From Bacillota bacterium (GTDB taxonomy: Bacteria; Bacillota; Clostridia; Lachnospirales; Lachnospiraceae): DNA of 33,507 nucleotides. Both the position numbers and the translations under genes were made by a program. The stretch lies in assembly GCA_023413555.1 (NCBI GenBank), contig JAEZPG010000062.1, positions 1 to 33,507 on the forward strand, written 5' to 3'. The notes beneath the pieces are model-generated. The model did no database searches. It was not told where the DNA came from and saw only the letters and a program-made list of their open reading frames with translations. This document shows positions 16,005 to 24,125 of the stretch, in pieces; position 1 is the first letter of the stretch; each line of letters opens with the position of its first letter.

Positions 16005-16766
16005 TTATTTGTTCTTTTCTGACACTACCATCAGCTGTATGGAATTACTGGATACAGATGCACCATAATAATCTGAATAGGTATGTAATACATGCATTCT
16101 TCTTTTACTCATTATGCTTTCCAACTCCTGTAGGTTGTATAGTCTAGTTGGACACCCCTTCTCAAAGACAGGCTTAGATAAAGGAGAATTGTACAAAATA
16201 TCAAGTTGCCCATACATCATAATGCGGGCCTCCTTGTCCCATTCGAATTTGGAAAGGGTAAGTCCTTTTTCCCCGGCATCCCATAGTTGACAAGGGAAAT
16301 GCGTATCAGCATAATCCGCGTTCACAACATCCATCAGGTGCTTTCCACCAGACTTAAGAGCTTTTGCTACAGCATCGAAGATCTTCAAATTTTCTGAATC
16401 ACTTTCCAAGTAGCCAATGGCACCATCTGCCAGATTCAAGACAACATCAAACTCATTTTTAAAAGGAATATCTCGGATATCAGAGTGGAAAAACTCGGCT
16501 GAAAGACTATTACGTTTGGCTTCCATTTTGGCATCCTCAATATAATCCTTTGTAATGTCAACTCCAACCACCTTGTAACCTCTGCGTGAGAGTTCCAGGG
16601 AGTGTCGACCAAATCCACATGCTAAGTCTAAAATTCTTTCTCCGCCTTGTAAGCCAAGAGCTTTAATGATAAAATCTACTTGATTTGTAGTATTCTCTAC
16701 CCAGGGCTGGGTTTTAATATCCAAACTCCATATCGTTTGATACCAATTACTTCCGATAGACTGCAT
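16005..16766 (-). CDS. Class I SAM-dependent methyltransferase
   Basis: Soluble Rossmann-fold methyltransferase of 253 residues. Motif I is ERILDLACGFGRHSLEL with the acidic end of strand 2 at VVGVD. Motif post-I/IV appears as DVVLNLADGAIGYL, and a later strand as GGKHLMDVVNADY. The upstream WSLDIKTQPWVENTTNQVDF helix is the usual cap. The family acts on small molecules, and no acceptor-binding signature is specific enough to name a substrate. AAAGGAG precedes the ATG. Its position between two CAT-like genes on the same strand suggests acquisition or expression as one cassette, but each gene has its own ribosome-binding site and the gaps are 87 and 194 bases. Confidence 0.85.
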   Translation of the reverse strand: MQSIGSNWYQTIWSLDIKTQPWVENTTNQVDFIIKALGLQGGERILDLACGFGRHSLELSRRGYKVVGVDITKDYIEDAKMEAKRNSLSAEFFHSDIRDIPFKNEFDVVLNLADGAIGYLESDSENLKIFDAVAKALKSGGKHLMDVVNADYADTHFPCQLWDAGEKGLTLSKFEWDKEARIMMYGQLDILYNSPLSKPVFEKGCPTRLYNLQELESIMSKRRMHVLHTYSDYYGASVSSNSIQLMVVSEKNK

Positions 16767-16960
16767 ATTAAGATCTCCTTTCTCAATGTTTCTATCTAGT
16801 AAAATAAGTATAATAAAAGAAAATTATATATTAGCTGGAGGATAAATGTATGAATTTAATTGGAAGGAACAGGTTATTTACATTATAATCATTCTCCAAT
16901 TAATCCTGAAAGTGGGAGAGAAGAGAATATCTATGTGGTAACGCTGAACAAATATACTAC

Positions 16961-17614
16961 CTAAGCGAACCTGTTACAATTCTCTACCAACGTTTTCATT
17001 TCACATTCTAACATTCTGTAGAATTTGGCTATATGAATGCCATCTATCAAGGCATGATGGCATAGTAAGGAGACAGGTAGTAGCATCCGATCCCCATCTA
17101 AGTAGTATTTTCCCCAAGTAATTCTTGGATTGCTATCTGCTGGAGCTGGAACAGGTTGTATCAAGCTCGTGTAGGTGATCCAGGGTAATGAAGAAACAAA
17201 TATTTTGTCAAGAATGTCGGATGCTTTTTCTTCGATAGAATTCAACTGCTTTGCCTTGTCCTGTTCTTGAATCCCATAGTCTAGATATTCCTCAAACGAC
17301 ATATCACTGCTAAGGGTACAATAGCAGTATGTCTCATCATCCATGGCCACGGTGTGGGAAGTTCGGCACCAAGTAAATTCTATAATATTGTCATTATCGA
17401 TTCTCTGCCGAAATTCAGCGATACCATTAGCCGCCCTTGAAGCACAATAACAAAAAGTAAGGAAGAAGGGGAGCTTTTTTGCTTTGACTAATTTCAGCAA
17501 ATGCGTAATATCTATATTTACTGTTGTCCCAACGTATGGAAATGATAACTTCTTAAAATACTCAAAATGGTTCTTTCTTTTATATGTATGCATATCTAAG
17601 TATTTATAATTCAT
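16961..17614 (-). CDS. Second chloramphenicol acetyltransferase-like protein
   Basis: CAT-family protein of 217 residues, the normal length. The HHxxxDG catalytic motif (HHALIDG) begins at residue 186, the same position as in the neighbouring copy. NIDITHLLKLVKAKKLPFF, FRQRIDNDNIIEF, LPWITYTSLI and ITWGKYYLDGDRMLLPVSLL follow the family pattern. The two copies share architecture but are clearly diverged, so this is an old duplication or separate acquisition. GGAGG lies upstream of the ATG. The 194-base gap before the methyltransferase gene contains a short plus-strand frame with a ribosome-binding site (GGAGG, ATG 16846), but nothing recognisable. Substrate unknown; antibiotic resistance is only a possibility. 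Confidence 0.85.
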   Translation of the reverse strand: MNYKYLDMHTYKRKNHFEYFKKLSFPYVGTTVNIDITHLLKLVKAKKLPFFLTFCYCASRAANGIAEFRQRIDNDNIIEFTWCRTSHTVAMDDETYCYCTLSSDMSFEEYLDYGIQEQDKAKQLNSIEEKASDILDKIFVSSLPWITYTSLIQPVPAPADSNPRITWGKYYLDGDRMLLPVSLLCHHALIDGIHIAKFYRMLECEMKTLVENCNRFA

Positions 17615-17753
17615 AAGGGTTCCCTCCTATACACTATTAGCGCTAACATACAAATAATAGTAATAATAGTAATAATATGTACTATTATACATAAATTACA
17701 TATTAAGCACAATCTTAAGTTTTTGGTTTAACCCCAAAGCCTTAAAAAAGAGC

Positions 17754-17793
17754 AAAAAAGGGGAAATGGCATGTGTTGCTATACCATTTCCCC
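17754..17793 (-). terminator. Terminator of the hydrogenase operon
   Basis: On the minus strand GGGGAAATGG (from 17793) pairs perfectly with CCATTTCCCC (ending 17760) around a 14-base loop. It is followed by six T (plus-strand A 17754-17759). It lies about 50 bases after the hndD stop. Confidence 0.9.
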
Positions 17794-17846
17794 TAGTTAT
17801 ACTTTATAGAATTCAATTATTAGTAATCTGCCTACAAGTTACACCC

Positions 17847-19601
17847 TTAGAATTTAGGATTAACAGATTTCTTTACATAAGTAGTGTGTAATATGTCATG
17901 TGCCTTGTGACTTCCTGGTTCATCGAGATATTCTTTATATAAAGCCTGGATATCTGGATTCTCATGGCTCTTACGAAGAGTGTTATTAGCATCAAGATCA
18001 TATAAAACCTTAGCTCTTAATGCACGAACATCTTCGAAGTTACGAACACTTGCAGGAATTTGAGGCTGTCCACCACCATTTACGCAACCGCCTGGGCAAC
18101 CCATAATCTCAATAAAGTGATATTCTGCTTCACCATTCTTTACCTTCTCAAGTAAATCATGAGCATTCTTTAAGCCAGATGCAACGGCAACCTTAACAGT
18201 CATACCAGCAACATCATAAGAAGCTTCTTTGATACCTTCTACTCCACGAACTGCGGTAAAGTCAACAGGAGAATCATTGTTCTCACCAGTTAATTTCCAT
18301 ACAGCAGTACGAAGAGCTGCTTCCATAACACCACCAGTAGCACCGAAGATAACAGCTGCACCAGTACCAGATCCAAGTGGATGATCAAATTCTTCATCAG
18401 GAAGAGTAGTGAACTTGATACCAGCACGCTTAATCATACGAGCAAGCTCTCTTGTTGTAAGAGCGATATCTACGTCTGGAACACCAGCAGCATTCTCATC
18501 ATCACGGCCAATTTCAAACTTCTTAGCTGTACATGGCATAACACTTACCATTACAATCTTAGCTGGGTCAATGCCTAGTTTCTCAGCCAAATAAGTCTTA
18601 GCAACAGCACCAAACATCTGCTGTGGAGACTTACAGGAAGAAAGGTTCTCAGTCATATCTGGGAAGTAGTGTTCGCAGTAGCTTACCCATCCTGGGGAAC
18701 AGGAAGTAATCATTGGTAATACACCACCATTTTGAACACGATCTATAAATTCATGAGCTTCTTCCATGATAGTTAAATCTGCGGAGAAGTTAGTATCAAA
18801 TACCCTATCAAAGCCTAGGCGACGAAGAGCTGCAGCCATCTTGCCCTGTACATCAGTTCCGATTGGATAACCGAATTCTTCACCAAGAGCGGAACGAACA
18901 GCAGGAGCTGTCTGAACAAATACAACTTTCTCAGGATCAGCGATTGCAGCAAATACTTCTTCTGTATAGTCTTTTTCATAGATTGCACCAACTGGACATA
19001 CTGCGATACATTGACCACAGGATACACAGCTGGTTTCACCAAGACCCATTTCAAAGGCAGAGCCAATGTTGGTCTTAAATCCACGCTCATTTGCACCAAT
19101 TACACCGATATTCTGAGTCTTTGCACAAGCTGCAACGCATCTTCTACAAAGGATACATTTACTGTTATCACGTACCATATGAGCAGCAGAGGTATCAGGC
19201 TTAGAAGTTGTAACAGAACCATGGTATAGGTTTACATCATCTACATTCAGGTCTTTACAAAGCTGCTGAAGTTCACAATCTCCACTACGTACGCATGATA
19301 AACAGGATTTATTGTGATTGGACAGGATCAACTGAAGAGTTTTCTTTCTGGAATCTAATACCTTAGGGGTATTGGTCCAGACTTCCATGCCATCATTTAC
19401 TGGGTATACACAAGAAGCAACAAGGCTTTTTGCGCCTTTTACTTCTACCACACAGATACGGCAGGCACCGATTTCATTGATTTCTCTCAAATAGCATAAG
19501 GTAGGAATATCAATATGTGCGATGCGGGCAGCTTCTAAAATGGTAGAACCTTTTGGTGCCACAACTTCGACACCATTTATTTTTAAAGTTACTGTCTCCA
19601 T
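17847..19601 (-). CDS. hndD: [FeFe] hydrogenase catalytic subunit of an NAD(P)-linked multimeric hydrogenase
   Basis: Catalytic subunit (HndD/HydA type) of 584 residues that makes or oxidises hydrogen. Clusters in order: plant-type [2Fe-2S] (C36, C47, C50, C64), His-ligated [4Fe-4S] (H96, C100, C103, C109), two [4Fe-4S] sites (C149-C159 and C192-C202), then the H-cluster domain. L1 reads TSCSPGW (299-305), L2 MPCTAKK (355-361) and L3 EIMGCPGGC (498-506), followed by VNGGGQP. The L1 variant differs from the textbook TSCCPGW; I recall it in other trimeric bifurcating hydrogenases. The four preceding operon genes encode the diaphorase parts, so the complex probably couples NAD(P)H and ferredoxin to proton reduction in the cytoplasm. 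Last gene of the operon. A strong terminator follows. Confidence 0.95.
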   Translation of the reverse strand: METVTLKINGVEVVAPKGSTILEAARIAHIDIPTLCYLREINEIGACRICVVEVKGAKSLVASCVYPVNDGMEVWTNTPKVLDSRKKTLQLILSNHNKSCLSCVRSGDCELQQLCKDLNVDDVNLYHGSVTTSKPDTSAAHMVRDNSKCILCRRCVAACAKTQNIGVIGANERGFKTNIGSAFEMGLGETSCVSCGQCIAVCPVGAIYEKDYTEEVFAAIADPEKVVFVQTAPAVRSALGEEFGYPIGTDVQGKMAAALRRLGFDRVFDTNFSADLTIMEEAHEFIDRVQNGGVLPMITSCSPGWVSYCEHYFPDMTENLSSCKSPQQMFGAVAKTYLAEKLGIDPAKIVMVSVMPCTAKKFEIGRDDENAAGVPDVDIALTTRELARMIKRAGIKFTTLPDEEFDHPLGSGTGAAVIFGATGGVMEAALRTAVWKLTGENNDSPVDFTAVRGVEGIKEASYDVAGMTVKVAVASGLKNAHDLLEKVKNGEAEYHFIEIMGCPGGCVNGGGQPQIPASVRNFEDVRALRAKVLYDLDANNTLRKSHENPDIQALYKEYLDEPGSHKAHDILHTTYVKKSVNPKF

Positions 19602-19633
19602 TATTAACCTCCTTTAAATTGTCGTTCTTTCTA

Positions 19634-21424
19634 TTACTTCTTCACGATAGCGCCAAATTTACATTTTTGCATACAAACGCCACACTTGATACATTTGCTC
19701 TTATCAATAACATGTGGGTTCTTAACAGAACCAGTGATTGCACTAACTGGACAATTTCTTGAACATAAGGTACAACCAACGCATTTGTCTGGAAGAATCT
19801 CGTAGCTAAGAAGTGCCTTACAAGCACCAGCTGGACATTTCTTATCTACTACATGGGCAACATATTCGTCTCTAAAGTATTTTAATGTAGAAAGAACAGG
19901 ATTAGGAGCAGTCTGACCTAAACCACAAAGTGAATTGTCTTTTATGTAATAGCAAAGCTCTTCCAATTTATCCAAATCCTCTAAAGTACCTTGGCCCTTT
20001 GTAATCTTGTCAAGGGTTTCATACAGACGCTTCGTACCGATACGACAAGGAGTACATTTACCACAGGATTCTTCTACGGTAAACTCAAGGAAGAATTTTG
20101 CAATATCAACCATACAGTCATCCTCATCCAATACGATTAAACCGCCAGATCCCATCATGGAACCAATGCCAATTAAGTTATCGTAATCGATAGGAATATC
20201 AAAATGCTCTGTAGGGATACATCCACCGGATGGTCCACCAGTCTGAGCTGCTTTAAATTTCTTTCCGTTAGGAATTCCACCACCAATCTCTTCTACAACT
20301 TCACGAAGAGTAGTACCCATAGGGATTTCTACAAGACCGGTGTTATTAATCTTACCACCAAGAGCGAATACCTTAGTTCCTTTGGACTTCTCTGTACCCA
20401 TGGAAGCAAACCATTCTGCACCATGTAAGATAATCTGAGGAATGTTGGCATAAGTTTCAACGTTGTTTAAGATAGTAGGCTTCTGGAACAGACCCTTTAC
20501 TGCAGGGAAAGGAGGTCTTGGACGAGGCTCACCACGATTACCTTCAATAGAAGTCATCAGTGCAGTCTCCTCACCACAAACGAAAGCTCCAGCACCTAGT
20601 CTTAATTCGATGTCAAAATTAAAGCCGCTTCCGAAGATGTTTTTACCAAGTAAACCATATTCTCTTGCTTGTTTAATTGCAATCTCAAGACGTGCAACAG
20701 CAATTGGATACTCCGCACGAACGTAGATATAACCTTGGTCAGCACCAATGGTATAACCTGCAATTGCCATAGCCTCTAGTACTACGTGTGGATCACCTTC
20801 TAATACAGAACGGTCCATAAATGCACCTGGGTCACCCTCGTCTGCGTTACAGCAAACATATTTTTGATCAGCATCATTAGCCTTAGCAAATTTCCACTTT
20901 AATCCTGTTGGGAAACCACCGCCTCCACGGCCACGTAAACCACTGTCTAATAATGTCTGGATGACATCATCTGGTGTCATGGTAGTAAGAACTTTACCAA
21001 GAGCTTCATATCCATGGGTTCCTATGTATTCATCGATACATTCTGGGTTAATAACACCACAGTTACGTAATGCAATACGATGTTGTTTCTTATAGAAATC
21101 TGTCTCAGCAAGGGATGTTATCTCACCTTCTGAAGTAACTGTTTCATTGTAAAGAAGACGTTTCACAATACGTCCTTTTAACAAATGTTCCGTAACGATT
21201 TCTGGGATATCCTCAAGCTTTACCATGGAATAGAAGGCTGCTTCAGGATAAACGATCATAATTGGTCCTAAGGCACAAAGACCATGACAACCGGTTTGTA
21301 CAACAGAAACCTCATCTTTAAGGCCCTGTTTCTCTATTTCAGCTTGTAATGTTTTGATGATTTCAACACTTCCAGAGGAAGTACATCCGGTACCACCACA
21401 AACTAATACGTGTGAACGATACAT
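19634..21424 (-). CDS. hndC: NuoF-like flavin/Fe-S subunit of the hydrogenase (HndC/HydB)
   Basis: Diaphorase subunit of 596 residues that binds FMN and NAD(P)H and passes electrons to the hydrogenase subunit. An N-terminal thioredoxin-like [2Fe-2S] domain (about 1-90) has CGGTGC and TGCHGLC. The NuoF core shows GLRGRGGGGFPTGLKW and NADEGDPGAFMDR for FMN, and GAGAFVCGEETALM for NADH. An SLBB region follows, then a [4Fe-4S] site ESCGKCTPCRIG (from about 452) with CGLGQTAPNP, and a C-terminal two-cluster ferredoxin (CVGCTLCSRNCP and CIKCGVCMQKCK). Domain order and length match HndC/HydB proteins. AGGAGG precedes the ATG. It sits 17 bases after hndB and 32 bases before hndD, so the genes are co-transcribed. 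Confidence 0.95.
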   Translation of the reverse strand: MYRSHVLVCGGTGCTSSGSVEIIKTLQAEIEKQGLKDEVSVVQTGCHGLCALGPIMIVYPEAAFYSMVKLEDIPEIVTEHLLKGRIVKRLLYNETVTSEGEITSLAETDFYKKQHRIALRNCGVINPECIDEYIGTHGYEALGKVLTTMTPDDVIQTLLDSGLRGRGGGGFPTGLKWKFAKANDADQKYVCCNADEGDPGAFMDRSVLEGDPHVVLEAMAIAGYTIGADQGYIYVRAEYPIAVARLEIAIKQAREYGLLGKNIFGSGFNFDIELRLGAGAFVCGEETALMTSIEGNRGEPRPRPPFPAVKGLFQKPTILNNVETYANIPQIILHGAEWFASMGTEKSKGTKVFALGGKINNTGLVEIPMGTTLREVVEEIGGGIPNGKKFKAAQTGGPSGGCIPTEHFDIPIDYDNLIGIGSMMGSGGLIVLDEDDCMVDIAKFFLEFTVEESCGKCTPCRIGTKRLYETLDKITKGQGTLEDLDKLEELCYYIKDNSLCGLGQTAPNPVLSTLKYFRDEYVAHVVDKKCPAGACKALLSYEILPDKCVGCTLCSRNCPVSAITGSVKNPHVIDKSKCIKCGVCMQKCKFGAIVKK

Positions 21425-21441
21425 GCTTTATCCTCCTTCGG

Positions 21442-21813
21442 TTATTTTGAAATCGCGGAGATTGTGTAGTCTGTAATAATCTGTCCGCGAATGAGATGTT
21501 GTTCAACTACTTCAAGTGCTTTTTCTGGGGTCATTTTTATGTAGGTAACTTTCTCTTTACCTGGTTCCATAATTTCTACAATTGGTTCATATTGACATAA
21601 TCCAATACATCCTGTCTGAGTAACAGTAACATGGTCTAAGTTCTTAGATAAAACAGCCTCAGAAAGTGTGTTAAGAACAGGTCTTGCACCACTTGCAATA
21701 CCGCAAGTAGCCATACCAACAACAACTCTGGTCTGTGTTTCTCCTTCAGATCTCAGTCCTACTTGACCCTGCATTTTCTCACGGATGGCTCTAAGCTCTT
21801 CTAAAGATTTCAT
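21442..21813 (-). CDS. hndB: Thioredoxin-like [2Fe-2S] subunit, HndB-like
   Basis: Small protein of 123 residues with a thioredoxin-like ferredoxin fold, like the N-terminal domain of HndC. Cysteines visible in cluster-like positions are C37 (GMATCGIASGAR) and C69 and C73 (TGCIGLC). The first cysteine of the usual C-x4-C pair is replaced by valine, so only three of the four expected ligands are present. I recall the same VVGMATCGIA pattern in other HndB proteins, in which case it is a family trait and not decay. It may be structural or carry an unusual cluster. It follows the ATPase gene by 51 bases and precedes hndC by 17. Confidence 0.85.
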   Translation of the reverse strand: MKSLEELRAIREKMQGQVGLRSEGETQTRVVVGMATCGIASGARPVLNTLSEAVLSKNLDHVTVTQTGCIGLCQYEPIVEIMEPGKEKVTYIKMTPEKALEVVEQHLIRGQIITDYTISAISK

Positions 21814-21864
21814 AGAAAATACCTCCTAATTCAATATAAAAGCGTTGTTCAAGTTGGGGACCTT

Positions 21865-22425
21865 CTAATAAACGATAAGGTCACCATCGACTTCTTTCTT
21901 ATTTTCTTCTAAATATTCTTTGATATAAGACGAAATTTCTCTCGCATTAAATGGAATGTCTCCAATGATTTCTCGGAATTCCCTTGTGTCTAGTATAAAT
22001 TCACTTTCATCAACACGATAAGAATAGACAAAATCTATATTTAAATTCAATGTTATTAGAGTATGTATGGTACTTGTGATGTCACCCAAAGGCATTCTAT
22101 CGATACTAGAATAGCCAAAAGTAGCAAGTACACTAGTTCCTTTTCCAAGAGTAGACGTGATGGAGAAGCTTCCGCCAGAGGCTTCAGCAACCAACTTGAA
22201 AAATGGAACTCCTAGGCCGACTTTTCTGGTTGTTCGTGTGGTGAAGAAAGGGTCTTCTACCTGATGTAACTGTTTAGGTGTCATTCCTTTTCCATTGTCT
22301 TCAATCAGAATTGTCATAATGTCTCTTTTAGTATCGATTGTTATTTTTATCACAATCAAAGATGCATCAGCCCGTACCGAGTTATTTGCCACATCTAATA
22401 CATTAAGAGAAAGTTCTGTCATCAT
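21865..22425 (-). CDS. GHKL-type ATPase encoded inside the hydrogenase operon
   Basis: Protein of 186 residues with a histidine-kinase-like ATPase domain (about 1-110): N box LNVLDVANNSVRADA, G1 EDNGKGM, F-box-like DPFFTTR, G2 GLGVPFF and final GKGTSVLATF. There is no HisKA helix, phospho-accepting histidine or membrane segment, so it is not an ordinary sensor kinase. The C-terminal 75 residues are unrecognised. Its start overlaps the hndA stop by one base (TAATG), so it is translationally coupled to a hydrogenase subunit. It could be a protein-serine or anti-sigma-like kinase, or an assembly ATPase for the complex. The divergent operon has a second, RsbW-like ATPase, which hints at a shared signalling role. 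Function is inferred. Confidence 0.85.
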   Translation of the reverse strand: MMTELSLNVLDVANNSVRADASLIVIKITIDTKRDIMTILIEDNGKGMTPKQLHQVEDPFFTTRTTRKVGLGVPFFKLVAEASGGSFSITSTLGKGTSVLATFGYSSIDRMPLGDITSTIHTLITLNLNIDFVYSYRVDESEFILDTREFREIIGDIPFNAREISSYIKEYLEENKKEVDGDLIVY

Positions 22426-22922
22426 TATTCTGTATATTTAGCGAGAATACCATCAATCTCATTAACAGTTAAACGACCATATACATCATCATTTACAGTC
22501 ATAACTGGCGCTAATCCACATGCACCGATACAACGGCATGCATCTAATGAAAACTTACCATCTGGTGTACATTCGCCACCTTTGATTCCAAGTTTCTCCA
22601 TTAATTTGTCGTAGATATCACCAGAACCCTTTACATAACAAGCAGTACCAAGACAAACAGAAATTTGGTATTTGCCCTTAGGGTTAAGAGAGAACTGTGA
22701 ATAAAATGTTACAACTCCATAGATTTTTTCCAATGGAATGTCCATTTCGTTAGAAATCATGGTTTGAACCTCGATTGGAAGATAGCCATAGATTCCCTGT
22801 GCTTTTTGAAGAATAGGCATAAGAGCTCCTTTGTCATCTTTATGCTCAGCAATGACTTTTAAAAGTTCTGCTTCTTGTTCTTTTGTTCCAGCAAAAGGAA
22901 TCGTGCTCGTTTTAGAACCCAT
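22425..22922 (-). CDS. hndA: NuoE-like [2Fe-2S] subunit of the hydrogenase (HndA/HydC)
   Basis: Protein of 165 residues equivalent to the 24-kDa complex I subunit NuoE. An N-terminal helical part (KDDKGALMPILQKAQGIYGY) is followed by a thioredoxin-like [2Fe-2S] domain with ligands C90, C95, C131 and C135 (SVCLGTAC and RCIGACG). It works with HndC as the NAD(P)H-oxidising diaphorase. It is the first gene of the operon, with GGAGG upstream of the ATG and a leader containing a perfect inverted repeat. It overlaps the ATPase gene by one base. Confidence 0.95.
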   Translation of the reverse strand: MGSKTSTIPFAGTKEQEAELLKVIAEHKDDKGALMPILQKAQGIYGYLPIEVQTMISNEMDIPLEKIYGVVTFYSQFSLNPKGKYQISVCLGTACYVKGSGDIYDKLMEKLGIKGGECTPDGKFSLDACRCIGACGLAPVMTVNDDVYGRLTVNEIDGILAKYTE

Positions 22923-22950
22923 TTTCTTTACCTCCTTGATATATTTATAT

Positions 22951-22980
22951 TACAGCTAAAAGGGATTATTTTTAGCTGTA
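22951..22980. repeat. Perfect 11-bp inverted repeat in the hydrogenase operon leader
   Basis: TACAGCTAAAA (22951-22961) and TTTTAGCTGTA (22970-22980) flank GGGATTAT. It lies 29-58 bases upstream of the hndA ATG and downstream of the likely promoter. It does not match the Rex consensus TTGTTAANNNNTTAACAA. It could be an operator or an RNA hairpin. Confidence 0.7.
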
Positions 22981-23010
22981 GTTAAACGTAAAGCCCATAC
23001 ACGCAAGATA

Positions 23011-23016
23011 ATTATA
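23011..23016 (-). promoter_or_regulatory. Possible -10 box for the hydrogenase operon
   Basis: A perfect TATAAT on the minus strand, with only a weak -35 (TAGATT-like) 17-18 bases upstream. A start near 23005 would place the inverted repeat 22951-22980 in the leader. The remaining 22923-23297 interval also holds TGTACT-A6-AGTACA (23052-23069) and TGCAAA-N8-TTTGCA (23105-23124), small symmetric sequences of unknown meaning. Confidence 0.35.
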
Positions 23017-23165
23017 TCATATAATTGATAATAAATCTACAAATATACTTGTGTACTAAAAAAAGTACAGTAGCATTTTATATAAAAATAATGACGAATA
23101 TTTGTGCAAAGTCGTCAATTTGCAATTTAAAGATGGGTAACTATGGGAATGAATTCTACCTTGTA

Positions 23166-23194
23166 TTGAAAATAGCCAAGGATAATGCTATACT
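23166..23194 (+). promoter_or_regulatory. Promoter of the sensor-hydrogenase operon
   Basis: TTGAAA (23166-23171), 17-base spacer, TATACT (23189-23194), with an extended TG at 23186-23187. Predicted start near 23201, leaving a leader of about 97 bases before the first DRTGG gene. Confidence 0.7.
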
Positions 23195-23297
23195 TTTGGT
23201 AGAAACCAGATATTAGAAATAACAAAATCATATTATTTTTATTAGTGTAGTATCAGGGAATATGTAGCTGGTATTTATCATATAAGGAGGATAAAGA

Positions 23298-23660
23298 ATG
23301 ACAGTTAGAGATATTAGAGACATTCTAGGAGCAAGGGTAATAAGCGGTGAGGATTTTATGGATAAGGAAGTACATACCGCCTGTGGATCTGATATGATGA
23401 GCGATGTATTGGCTTTTGTAAAGGATCAGTCTGTATTATTGACTGGCCTGTGTAATGCACAAGTAATACGGACAGCAGAGATGATGGATATCGTTTGCAT
23501 CGTTTTTGTACGAGGCAAGAATCCAGATGATAACATGATTGAACTGGCTAATGACTGTGGAATTGTACTATTATCTACAGGCCATCGTATGTTTTCAGCT
23601 TGCGGAATGCTTTATGAAAAGGGACTGCATGGAGGGACATCATATGAGCGACATGATTAA
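23298..23660 (+). CDS. DRTGG-domain protein, first copy
   Basis: Protein of 120 residues that is essentially one DRTGG domain: MTVRDIRDILGARVISGEDF, a central DMMSDVLAFVKDQSVLLTG, then hydrophobic strands around VIRTAEMMDIVCIVF and GIVLLSTGHRMFSACGML. DRTGG domains occur next to CBS domains and phosphotransacetylases and are thought to sense ligands. No catalytic residues are apparent. AAGGAGG precedes the ATG. It is the first gene of a five-gene operon and overlaps the ATPase gene by 17 bases. A second, divergent DRTGG gene lies at 25418-25753, so the two may form a heteromer in the sensing module. Exact role unknown. Confidence 0.8.
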   Translation: MTVRDIRDILGARVISGEDFMDKEVHTACGSDMMSDVLAFVKDQSVLLTGLCNAQVIRTAEMMDIVCIVFVRGKNPDDNMIELANDCGIVLLSTGHRMFSACGMLYEKGLHGGTSYERHD

Positions 23661-24072
23661 GTTGAACTACGAGATATCCTCCGAGGACTTTACCAGAGCT
23701 GGAGAAGCTTCTAGTGATGTAAAATCCAAATTAAAGCAGATGGGATTCTCACCTGATGTAGTAAGAAGAGTAGCAATCGCTATGTATGAAGGTGAGATTA
23801 ACATGGTGATTCATGCCAATGGTGGAACCATTGAGGTAGGAATCACCCCAAAAGAGATTCAGATGGTGCTAAAAGACAGGGGACCTGGCATTCCTAACGT
23901 GGATCTTGCCATGCAGGCAGGCTACTCTACAGCACCGGACAATATTCGAACCTTAGGATTTGGTGCAGGAATGGGACTTCCCAACATGAAGAAATATTCC
24001 AATGATATGGCAATAGAGACAGAATTGGGTGTCGGTACAACCGTTACCATGAAGGTATATGCTGGCAACTAA
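23644..24072 (+). CDS. RsbW/SpoIIAB-like ATP-binding protein (anti-sigma or switch kinase type)
   Basis: HPK-like ATPase of 142 residues. The start at 23644 is chosen because GGAGGG lies 7 bases upstream and the sequence from MSDMIKLNYEI matches the family; the open frame begins earlier, inside the DRTGG gene. N box EGEINMVIHANGG, G1 KDRGPGI and G2 LGFGAGMGLPNM with GVGTTVTM at the end are those of RsbW/RsbT/SpoIIAB switch kinases. Such proteins phosphorylate a serine on an STAS partner or sequester a sigma factor. No STAS or sigma gene is in the window, so the partner may be a DRTGG protein or lie elsewhere. It overlaps the preceding gene by 17 bases and is 53 bases upstream of the sensor hydrogenase. 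Confidence 0.85.
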   Translation: MSDMIKLNYEISSEDFTRAGEASSDVKSKLKQMGFSPDVVRRVAIAMYEGEINMVIHANGGTIEVGITPKEIQMVLKDRGPGIPNVDLAMQAGYSTAPDNIRTLGFGAGMGLPNMKKYSNDMAIETELGVGTTVTMKVYAGN

Positions 24073-24125
24073 GCACAAATGAAGAAGATGACAGCATGTT
24101 CAGCTGAAAGGAGAGAAGAAAAGGA

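Noticed and set aside
16846..16942. Short plus-strand frame with GGAGG upstream between the methyltransferase and CAT genes
   Set aside because: At about 31 codons, hydrophobic and of no known family, and with alternative frames equally open, it is not supported as a gene.
22923..23297. Rex operator in the divergent hydrogenase region
   Set aside because: No sequence close to TTGTTAANNNNTTAACAA was found. The symmetric elements seen are of other kinds.
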